A DNA stretch of 5,751 nucleotides from an uncultured Chloracidobacterium sp. (lineage in GTDB: Bacteria; Acidobacteriota; Blastocatellia; Pyrinomonadales; Pyrinomonadaceae), in the NCBI GenBank assembly GCA_937941715.1, contig CALDGX010000132.1, forward strand, positions 1-5,751. Direction: 5' to 3'. Every line of letters starts with the position of its first letter. Position 1 is the stretch's first letter. Position numbers and translations under genes: made by a program. Under the pieces are notes generated by a model. It worked only from the letters and a program-made list of their open reading frames with translations, ran no database searches and had not been told where the DNA came from. Shown here in pieces: positions 1 through 5,751 of the stretch.

Positions 1-2112
1 TACAACGCGCGATTCCTGCGGACGTGGCAGTTTGTTGACAACATCACGTTCGACTTTTCGCCGCACACTATCAAAGCCGGTGCGAATCTTCGCTTTGGAC
101 GTCACACTGATGACCGTTCGTCGGTTTCCGGTAGTGCGATCGAGCCGATCGTGTCCTTTAGCGGTGCCGGTGGATATACCGGTTACGGGCTTCCGGCGGC
201 GGGTGCTACTAGCATCAACGCGACCGATCTGACCCGGCTTCAAAATACGATCAACGACCTCATCGGCCGTGTCGGGACCATTTCGCAGGCGTTCGTGTCG
301 AACGGCGGCGGATGGGAACCGGCGGGGACGCGCTGGATCAACAGGGCGTTCTATAACGAGTACGACTTTTACGTCCAGGACAACTGGCGTGCACGCCGCA
401 ATCTGGTTTTTGACATCGGGCTTCGCTGGGAAGCTAAGCTGAATCCGCAGGTGGACAATCGACCGATACTTCGGCCTGATCAGCCGGTCAAACTCGGTGC
501 GGCACCGTCGAATACCCTGAAGTGGGTCGAGGGCGATCTGTTCAAGAATGACTACAGCAAGTTCCTGCCGTCGGTCGGATTTGCCTGGGATCCGTTCAAA
601 TCGGGAAAGACATCGATCCGTGCGAATTACCGCATCTCGTCGGACAGGATCGCGACATTCCTGTTTGGTTCTTCGATCTTCCAGGGAACGCCCGGTAATA
701 ACACCGCGGCCACCAACTCGGCGTACGGCCAGGCAGGCGGACTTTACCGCAATCTCGGCCCGGTTTACAGCACGCTGTTCCCGACGTCGACGACCACCGC
801 GTTGAGACAGCCGCCGGCATTCGGTACCGGCTCGATCAATGTGATAGATCCCGATCTGCAGTTCCCGCAGATCCACTCGTGGTCAGTCAGCTTCCAGCGT
901 GAGATCACCAAGAATAACGTATTTGAGTTCAATTACATCGGCAAGCATGGCGTTCACCTGCTCGGCGGATATAACGTGAACCAGGTCAACGTTTTTGCAC
1001 GTGTTCCGGGGATCAACGAGAGTTTCCTCGAAGCCTTCAACGCGATCCGTGCCAATACGGCGTATAACAGTCCGCTGATCAATTTCCTGTTCACAGGTAA
1101 TGCCGCGAACAACGCCGGTACGGCCACATTCCGCGGCCTCAACACGGCATCGATCGCAAACGGCAGCGTCGCGTCAGCGGCACTTGGCGTATCGCAGCGT
1201 CTGTGTCAGACTGCCGACGTGACTAACGGTATCTGCACCGCTACCGGGGTCCAGTTGATCAGCCGGACCGCAAATAACCCGTTCGTATTCCAGCCTTTCA
1301 CTCAGTTTACCGGCGGCCTGAACGTATTCGACAGTAACGATTACTCAAATTACAAAGCGTTTGAGTTTATCTTCAAACGTCGGATCACGAACGGCCTCGG
1401 TTTCCAGCTTGCATACACCTGGTCGAAATCGATGGATAACCGCTCGTGGGATCCGTCGCTGAGCACGGTCTCGACCGGTTCGGTCCAGTCGGCATCGAGC
1501 ACGCCGTTCGACCTGCGGGACCGCAAACTCAACTACGCGTGGTCCGATTTTGATCGCCGCCACGTGTTCCAGGGCACCTACGTTTACGAACTTCCGTTCG
1601 GCAAGGGCAAATGGCTGTCCAGCGGCAACCGCGTCGTCGATTACATAGTCGGCGGATGGCAGTTGTCTGGCACGGTCATTTGGCAATCGGGACGTCCTTT
1701 CACGGTCTACTCCGGCATAAACACCCTGAGCAACGTCGTTCAATCGACCGCGGACTGCAGCGGTTGTACGCGTGACATGGGCAGCCTGGTGCTGGAGTCG
1801 GGACGCAATTTCTGGTTCGACTCGGCAGACAGAGCGTTGTTTACGGCCCCGGCTCCGGGAACGATCGGCAACACCGGCCGCAACTTCTTCCTGGCTCCGC
1901 GATACTTCCAGACGGACGCATCGCTTTCGAAGTCGTTTGGTATCACCGAGCGGGTGAAGTTTGCCGTTCGTGTAGATGCCCGTAACCTGACAAACAACCC
2001 GTCGTTTGATAACCCGACTGCGGTTATCACCTCGACGATCTTTGGGCGGATCAATGATTCGGTGACGAATAACGCAAGGCGTATTCAGCTTTCCGGCAAG
2101 ATCAGCTTCTAA
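1..2112 (+). CDS. Oar-like TonB-dependent receptor, C-terminal part (5' end outside window)
   Basis: The frame is open from base 1 to the TAA at 2110-2112, giving 703 residues with no start; the GTG at 151 is internal. It encodes the beta-barrel of an outer-membrane TonB-dependent receptor of the Oar/carboxypeptidase-regulatory-like type common in Acidobacteriota. Landmarks, counted from the first window codon, are YVQDNWR (124-130) followed by a GLRWE strand, HSWSVSFQREITKNNVFEFNYIGKHG (about residues 293-318), FQLAYTWSKSMD (about 469-480), DRRHVFQGTYVYELPFGKGK (518-537), and a final RVDARNLTNNPSFDNP segment. The chain ends in Phe (GKISF), as outer-membrane barrels usually do for BAM recognition. 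Family members are typically about 1000-1200 residues, so the signal peptide, the N-terminal Ig-like regulatory domain and the plug should lie upstream. Two Cys pairs (402/412 and 586/589) are probably in extracellular loops. The substrate is unknown; large organic molecules are a guess. The family call is confident. Confidence 0.93.
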   Translation, partial: YNARFLRTWQFVDNITFDFSPHTIKAGANLRFGRHTDDRSSVSGSAIEPIVSFSGAGGYTGYGLPAAGATSINATDLTRLQNTINDLIGRVGTISQAFVSNGGGWEPAGTRWINRAFYNEYDFYVQDNWRARRNLVFDIGLRWEAKLNPQVDNRPILRPDQPVKLGAAPSNTLKWVEGDLFKNDYSKFLPSVGFAWDPFKSGKTSIRANYRISSDRIATFLFGSSIFQGTPGNNTAATNSAYGQAGGLYRNLGPVYSTLFPTSTTTALRQPPAFGTGSINVIDPDLQFPQIHSWSVSFQREITKNNVFEFNYIGKHGVHLLGGYNVNQVNVFARVPGINESFLEAFNAIRANTAYNSPLINFLFTGNAANNAGTATFRGLNTASIANGSVASAALGVSQRLCQTADVTNGICTATGVQLISRTANNPFVFQPFTQFTGGLNVFDSNDYSNYKAFEFIFKRRITNGLGFQLAYTWSKSMDNRSWDPSLSTVSTGSVQSASSTPFDLRDRKLNYAWSDFDRRHVFQGTYVYELPFGKGKWLSSGNRVVDYIVGGWQLSGTVIWQSGRPFTVYSGINTLSNVVQSTADCSGCTRDMGSLVLESGRNFWFDSADRALFTAPAPGTIGNTGRNFFLAPRYFQTDASLSKSFGITERVKFAVRVDARNLTNNPSFDNPTAVITSTIFGRINDSVTNNARRIQLSGKISF

Positions 2113-2130
2113 GCAATTTGTTATTGGATC

Positions 2131-2164
2131 ACGGCCCTTCGGCTTCGGCCGCGGGGCCGTTTTT
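2131..2164 (+). terminator. Intrinsic terminator with nested UUCG tetraloop
   Basis: A 7-bp GC-rich stem (2131-2137 ACGGCCC with 2154-2160 GGGCCGT) encloses a second 4-bp stem (2140-2143 CGGC with 2148-2151 GCCG) closed by a C(UUCG)G tetraloop. Only a two-base internal interruption separates the stems. A five-T run at 2160-2164 follows. It begins 18 nt after the receptor stop and would end receptor transcription. On the opposite strand the same hairpin lies just beyond the S41 stop, but no U-run follows there, so termination in that direction is less certain. Confidence 0.87.
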
Positions 2165-3890
2165 ATTTGCGTACGGACCGCATCGCCCGTTCAGCCGAGC
2201 GGTTTAGATCTGCAGCGGCCGGGATGGCCCTGATCGCTGCTTTGATCTGCGGGTCGATGGCGTTCAAAACGCGTTTCGCGAGCGTGGAACCGACAGATGC
2301 GGTCGCGATATGGTGCCGCAGGCGTGCACGGATAAATTCACGTTCCCGGTTGATCGTTTCCAGCGAGATCGCCGTGCCGCCGGCGGTCTGGTACTGAGCG
2401 AGTTTGTCAATAACGCCGTCCGGCACCTCAGGGATAGGTAAATCGCCGGCGTCCGCCGTGTTTAATGAGCTTGACCTCGTAATTGCGGCAAAACCCGCGA
2501 TTCGCCCATTCACAAGGTCATTGGCGAGCGCGAAGATCGGGTCGAGCAGAGCCAGTTGTCGGGGCGTCATGAGGTCCGCAGGGCTATTGACGTCGGGAAC
2601 GATCCCGTCGCCGCCAAAGACACGTCGATCGGTCAACGTTTTTGCCTCAAAATACGGCAGGCCGATGTCCGACGACGGAGTGATATGACTGAAATATTGA
2701 TAACGGCTGACGTTTGAATAGTCACGCTGGATCGAGCGGCCGGACGGCGTGTAATAGCGTGCTGCCGTGAGCGTCAGTCCGGTCTGGAGAGGCAGGTCGA
2801 TGACGTTTTGGACGAGGCCTTTGCCAAATGTCCTTTCGCCGACGATCAACGCACGGTCGCGGTCCTGAAACGCGCCGGCGACGATCTCCGACGCCGAGGC
2901 GGTGTTCTCATCCACAAGCAGAACGAGCGGCATCGTCTCGGGTGAGACGCTGTTCGAAACCCACTCCAGGCCGTCGGCCGCCGTGCGCCCGCGTTGCGAA
3001 ACGATGAGTGTCCCCTTGGGCAAAAAGCGTCCGGCCACCTTGACCGCTTGATCCACCAGCCCGCCGCCGTTCCCGCGAAGGTCGATCACCAGCGAGATCA
3101 TACCGGCACGCTTGAGTTTTGTGATCGCCGCTCCAAACTCAGCGTCGGTCGTGTAGTTAAACCCCTCGGACAGGTCGATGTACGCGATGCCGCGTTCAAT
3201 GATGTAGGCGTCCGGTACCGATGGCTGCTCGACGATCGCACGCTTGATAGTAACTGTCTCGCGCCGGCCCGAGTCCGCTCGCTCGATCGTGATGCGGACG
3301 ATGGTGCCGATCTGGCCGCGGATCTTGTCGCGGGTCGATTCGATCGTGTCTCCCTCGACGCTGACCCCATTGACCGCGACGATGCGGTCGCCGAATCGCA
3401 GGCCGGCGAGGCGTGCCGGTGTGCGGTCGAATGTAGAAACTATGTAAGTGTCGACCGACGAACCGCGGGCAAAGCTCGACAGCGAGGCTCCGATGCCGGC
3501 GTAGCCGCTCCGCTGTTCGTCGAGCAGCTCTTTCCACTGTGACCGGTCATAAAAGTTCGAGTGCGGATCGAGCTGATGCAGCAGCGAAGTCAGAGCGTTT
3601 TTCGTCAGTGTGTCGAGTGCGGGCCGCGGCCCACCGGCGTAATTGTCCTGTATCAGCCGTTCAGCCTCGGACAGGTCGGCGACTATCTTTCGCCGTTCGG
3701 CGGCTGCCGCTGCGGCCGCTTCGGCTCGGCGGCCGGCCGGTGCCGATGCCGAAAACGACGATCCGGCAGCGATGCGAAACGGGTCGGTGTCCGTCGGGCC
3801 GGTGGACGGGAGCCCGAGGCTCCGTTGGCCGGCGACGGCCGTTGGCATGGCGAGGGCGAAAACACAAAATACCCGGATCAACCGCCTCAT
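2163..3890 (-). CDS. Exported S41 family C-terminal processing peptidase (CtpA/Prc-like)
   Basis: This is a 575-residue serine peptidase expected to act in the periplasm, trimming or degrading proteins from exposed C-termini. The ATG at 3890 is chosen because it opens directly into a signal peptide (RR start, hydrophobic 4-20, AVA-GQ cleavage near residue 20). A TTG extension to 3965 would bury that signal behind 25 polar residues. Next come an Ala/Glu-rich helix (56-67, seven Ala at 58-64), a helical S41 N-terminal region (LDPHSNFY, 108-114), and a PDZ domain (about 125-215; GIGASL, then AGLRFGDRIVAVNG at 162-175). The peptidase core has DLRGNGGGLVDQA (270-282). The predicted catalytic residues are Ser332 in ASASE, Lys357 in TFGKG and Gln361; the 25- and 4-residue spacings match those of Prc and CtpB. 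A helical tail of about 130 residues (440-575) follows the core and is longer than in minimal Ctps. No clear Shine-Dalgarno precedes the start. It converges on the receptor gene and diverges from the GAF gene. The biological substrate is unknown. Confidence 0.93.
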   Translation of the reverse strand: MRRLIRVFCVFALAMPTAVAGQRSLGLPSTGPTDTDPFRIAAGSSFSASAPAGRRAEAAAAAAAERRKIVADLSEAERLIQDNYAGGPRPALDTLTKNALTSLLHQLDPHSNFYDRSQWKELLDEQRSGYAGIGASLSSFARGSSVDTYIVSTFDRTPARLAGLRFGDRIVAVNGVSVEGDTIESTRDKIRGQIGTIVRITIERADSGRRETVTIKRAIVEQPSVPDAYIIERGIAYIDLSEGFNYTTDAEFGAAITKLKRAGMISLVIDLRGNGGGLVDQAVKVAGRFLPKGTLIVSQRGRTAADGLEWVSNSVSPETMPLVLLVDENTASASEIVAGAFQDRDRALIVGERTFGKGLVQNVIDLPLQTGLTLTAARYYTPSGRSIQRDYSNVSRYQYFSHITPSSDIGLPYFEAKTLTDRRVFGGDGIVPDVNSPADLMTPRQLALLDPIFALANDLVNGRIAGFAAITRSSSLNTADAGDLPIPEVPDGVIDKLAQYQTAGGTAISLETINREREFIRARLRHHIATASVGSTLAKRVLNAIDPQIKAAIRAIPAAADLNRSAERAMRSVRK

Positions 3891-3973
3891 AATAAATAGA
3901 CCGATTTCGCACGTCCGCCGGCCCGGCAGCCGGTTCGGGTGCTGACTATCTCCGTTCAATTGCAAGTTACGAG

Positions 3974-3990
3974 GCTAAAAGTGCTAAAAG
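3974..3990. repeat. Two tandem GCTAAAAG boxes in divergent intergenic region
   Basis: GCTAAAAG occurs at 3974-3981 and again at 3983-3990, a period of 9 bp. It sits between the divergent S41 and GAF starts, 84 bp and 32 bp away respectively. It could be a regulator-binding direct repeat or part of a promoter, or simply chance. The rest of 3891-4021 contains no convincing -35/-10 pair. A TTGCAA at 3960-3965 is palindromic but lacks a good partner hexamer at standard spacing in either direction. Confidence 0.3.
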
Positions 3991-4021
3991 GTGCCGAATT
4001 CCAGCAAAATCAATCTCCCCG

Positions 4022-4843
4022 ATGATGTTTGATTACATCGCCGATTTGATTCAAAATGCACCTATGTCCGAACCCAACGACCGCGAGCTTTCGGCCAAGC
4101 TCAAACAACTGATCGAGACGATAGATATCGCCCGGATGATGTCCGAACCCTTCACCGGTTCGATCAACGAACTGCTTTCGACGTCGGCGGCCAGTATGAA
4201 TTCGGACGAGGCGTCGGTGCTCGTCCGCGAGGGCAGCGGCGGCGACCTGCGGTTCCTGGCGGCGATCGGGCGTGTGGCGGACCGCCTGATCGGAATGACG
4301 ATCCCGGCGGGAAAGGGAATTGCCGGTTTTGTGCTGTCATCGGGCCAGCCGATGGCGGTAACCGACGTCGGCGAAGACAATACCTTTTACGCCGAGGTCG
4401 ATCGTGCGACGGGCTTTTCGACCCAAACGATACTCGCGACGCCGCTGAGGTACGAGGGCGAAGTGATCGGCGTGCTCGAATATATCAACCGCACAGGCGA
4501 TCCGCCGTTTGAGCCGTTCACGCCGGACGAGATGGACCGGGCGGCGATCTATGCCGATGCCATCGCGGCGATGGTCAACGCGTATAATTCGGCCAGGCTC
4601 TTCAGCGATCTCAGCGACAAGGTCCTGAGTTCGGACGGTGCCGCCGAATACTCGGCCGTTCGCGAGTGGATCGCCGAATTGCGTGACACCAGCGAGAGCC
4701 GCGAGCGGCTCGACCTTTCGGTGCTGGTCCGCGAGGTGGCGTCTCGCGGCGATGCCGAACGCAGGCTCTGCCGCGAATTGCTCGAGACCATCCTGCGTTA
4801 TTCAGACTCTAAGGGCGAAACGAGCTTTTTGAGCTATCTATAG
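4022..4843 (+). CDS. GAF-domain protein, partner of downstream S8 peptidase
   Basis: This is a 273-residue soluble protein with no signal peptide or membrane segment. After a helical lead-in (20-40), one GAF domain spans about residues 42-188. It contains ASVLVREGSGGDLRFLAAIG (64-83), PAGKGIAGFVLSSGQPMAVTDV (95-116), and the typical final strands PLRYEGEVIGVLEYINR (141-157), followed by a helix to 190. GAF domains bind cyclic nucleotides, haem, bilins or other small molecules, or mediate dimerisation; no ligand can be assigned. The C-terminal 80 residues (about 195-273) are charged and helical, and I recognise no catalytic, HTH, GGDEF or kinase output domain, so the output is probably through a partner. 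The next gene, an S8 peptidase, starts 10 nt after the stop, suggesting an operon. Two adjacent ATGs (4022, 4025) and an in-frame ATG at 4064 (MSEPND) are all possible starts. None has a clear ribosome-binding site, and 4064 is a real alternative because residues 1-14 are not needed for the domain. Confidence 0.87.
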   Translation: MMFDYIADLIQNAPMSEPNDRELSAKLKQLIETIDIARMMSEPFTGSINELLSTSAASMNSDEASVLVREGSGGDLRFLAAIGRVADRLIGMTIPAGKGIAGFVLSSGQPMAVTDVGEDNTFYAEVDRATGFSTQTILATPLRYEGEVIGVLEYINRTGDPPFEPFTPDEMDRAAIYADAIAAMVNAYNSARLFSDLSDKVLSSDGAAEYSAVREWIAELRDTSESRERLDLSVLVREVASRGDAERRLCRELLETILRYSDSKGETSFLSYL

Positions 4844-4853
4844 CTTTCGGTTT

Positions 4854-5645
4854 ATGGCGGTCGACGAATCACAATTTCTGTCCACGATGTCGGGCTATTT
4901 CAAGCCGCGTCACGATTGGCGCGAGGCGACAGGCCGCGGCGTGACGGTCGCGATCGTGGACAGCGGCATCGAGGGCGGCCATCCCGAGCTAAAGGGAAAG
5001 GTCATCGAGTCGGTCGAGGCACGCGTCGAAGGCAGCCGCGTCGTTTTTGACCCGTCAAACGGCGGCGACAGTGCCGGACACGGTACGGCGTGTGCCGGGA
5101 TCATCGCCAAAATCGCCCCGGACGCCAAATTCGCGAGCATCAAGGTGCTCGGTGCCGGCGGACTGGGTGACGGACAGGTATTCATCGCCGGACTCGAATA
5201 CGCGATCAAAAAGCGGTATAAGGTGATAAACCTGAGCCTCGGTACGACCAAACCCCAGTTTTTTGCACCGCTGCACGATATGCTCGACCGTGCTTATCAG
5301 GCCGGATGCATCGTCGTGGCGGCGGCCAACAATCTGCCCCAGCCGAGTTTTCCGTCCGTGTTCTCGTCATCGCTGATCTCGGTCATCAAGAGCGAAGAGA
5401 CGGACCCGCTAAAGTTCGGATTTCACTACGGTCAGGTCATCGAACTGACCGCTCCGGGCGTCAACGTCCGCACGGCCTGGCTGGACGGCGGGCACCGAAA
5501 CCTGACGGGCAACAGCTTTGCCTGTCCGCACATCAGCGGTATCGTCGCCCGGTTCGTCGAGGGTTACCCCAATCTGACGCCGTTTCAGGTCAAGTCTGCG
5601 CTGTACGCGATCGCCCGCGAAAATACGGGCGAACAAAACGGCTGA
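4854..5645 (+). CDS. Compact S8 (subtilisin-family) serine peptidase, predicted cytoplasmic
   Basis: This is a 263-residue subtilase consisting of little more than the catalytic core. The predicted triad is Asp36 (VAIVDSGIEGGHPEL), His76 (GHGTACAGII) and Ser221 (GNSFACPHISG); the oxyanion Asn is Asn160 (VVAAANN). INLSLG (125-130) is the substrate-binding strand region. Only about 35 residues precede the catalytic Asp, close to mature subtilisin, so there is no room for a signal peptide or an inhibitory I9-type propeptide. It should fold directly in the cytoplasm. The usual GTS at the nucleophile is GNS, and AAGN is AANN. Cys80 sits four residues after the catalytic His, the same position as the free Cys73 of proteinase K, and Cys224 three residues after the Ser. 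The gene lies 10 nt after the GAF gene and is probably co-transcribed; no Shine-Dalgarno is visible, so translational coupling is plausible. The ending TPFQVKSALYAIA is the usual C-terminal subtilase helix, so the gene is complete. The substrate is unknown: regulated cytoplasmic proteolysis or peptide maturation are both possible. Confidence 0.92.
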   Translation: MAVDESQFLSTMSGYFKPRHDWREATGRGVTVAIVDSGIEGGHPELKGKVIESVEARVEGSRVVFDPSNGGDSAGHGTACAGIIAKIAPDAKFASIKVLGAGGLGDGQVFIAGLEYAIKKRYKVINLSLGTTKPQFFAPLHDMLDRAYQAGCIVVAAANNLPQPSFPSVFSSSLISVIKSEETDPLKFGFHYGQVIELTAPGVNVRTAWLDGGHRNLTGNSFACPHISGIVARFVEGYPNLTPFQVKSALYAIARENTGEQNG

Positions 5646-5682
5646 AAACGCGGAATGTGTAACGTGAACAGCGGCAAAAACC

Positions 5683-5720
5683 GTTTCAAATCGATCTCAC
5701 CCTTTCAATGAATTTGAAAC
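5683..5720. repeat. 9-bp perfect inverted repeat downstream of the S8 gene
   Basis: GTTTCAAAT (5683-5691) and ATTTGAAAC (5712-5720) are perfect reverse complements separated by 20 nt. A second TTTCAA at 5703-5708 can also pair with TTGAAA at 5714-5719, so two mutually exclusive hairpins are possible. The surrounding 5646-5751 is non-coding as far as visible and AT-richer than the genes. No U-run directly follows, so it is not a clean intrinsic terminator on the + strand. It may be an operator, an element end, or a single copy of a dispersed repeat. Confidence 0.5.
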
Positions 5721-5751
5721 AACTTAAGTCCTTTATTCAGCGACTTTAACC

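Noticed and set aside
1345..1743. A 132-codon minus strand ORF antisense to the receptor
   Set aside because: It lies wholly inside well-conserved receptor barrel sequence on the other strand and its translation shows no domain.
151..2112. Receptor gene starting at the GTG at 151
   Set aside because: The same frame is open to base 1 and the upstream residues (for example NITFDFSPHTIKAGANLRFG) fit the receptor barrel, so this GTG is an internal Val codon of a gene truncated by the window edge.
2994..3542. A 182-codon + strand ORF antisense to the S41 gene
   Set aside because: It is a mirror of the GC-rich S41 coding strand. Its translation is rich in Arg and Asp with no recognisable domain, while the opposite strand encodes a complete PDZ and catalytic core.
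3699..3719. Poly-alanine tract in the S41 protein as a slippage or phase-variation repeat
   Set aside because: The seven Ala codons are mixed (GCC, GCG, GCA), so there is no homogeneous nucleotide repeat that would slip.
3918..3933. Short GC-rich hairpin (CCGGC/GCCGG) upstream of the S41 start, as a riboswitch or attenuator
   Set aside because: It has only five base pairs in a GC-rich stretch, with no conserved aptamer-like structure and no T-run.
3891..3965. N-terminal extension of the S41 peptidase to a TTG at 3965
   Set aside because: It adds 25 polar residues in front of an otherwise normal signal peptide that begins exactly at the ATG at 3890.
5655..5711. An 18-residue ORF after the S8 gene (MCNVNSGKNRFKSISPFQ), considered as a peptide substrate of the protease
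   Set aside because: It is very short, has no ribosome-binding site, lacks a leader/core arrangement and overlaps the inverted repeat. The same applies to a 13-residue ORF at 5708-5749.
5683..5751. Start of a CRISPR array
   Set aside because: Only one repeat-like unit is present and no second copy falls in the window, so an array cannot be called; the element is reported only as an inverted repeat.

Overview
The window looks like a chromosomal segment of an Acidobacteriota bacterium, most likely of the Blastocatellia/Pyrinomonadales type. The grounds are the large Oar-like TonB-dependent receptor, a family greatly expanded in that phylum, the moderately high GC content, and the overall style of the S41 peptidase. 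This is judged from protein character, not from a marker gene.

Layout: positions 1-2112 (+) hold the C-terminal 703 residues of an outer-membrane TonB-dependent receptor whose N-terminus lies outside the window. A strong intrinsic terminator with a nested UUCG tetraloop follows at 2131-2164. Convergent to it, 2163-3890 (-) encodes an exported S41 C-terminal processing peptidase (PDZ domain, Ser332/Lys357/Gln361). A divergent intergenic region of about 130 bp (3891-4021) carries a short tandem repeat. Then come two tightly spaced + strand genes: a GAF-domain protein (4022-4843) and, 10 nt later, a compact subtilisin-family (S8) peptidase (4854-5645) with no signal peptide and no propeptide. 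The last ~106 bp are non-coding and AT-richer, with a 9-bp perfect inverted repeat (5683-5720).

The receptor and the S41 peptidase are envelope proteins and are probably independent units that merely converge. The GAF-S8 pair is the most interesting part. Spacing suggests co-transcription and functional coupling of a small-molecule or protein-binding GAF domain with a cytoplasmic protease that should be active without propeptide removal. This protease has a variant Ser motif (GNSFACPH) and cysteines next to both the catalytic His and Ser. Its substrate and the GAF ligand cannot be read from the sequence. No RNA genes, insertion sequences or confirmed CRISPR array were seen.
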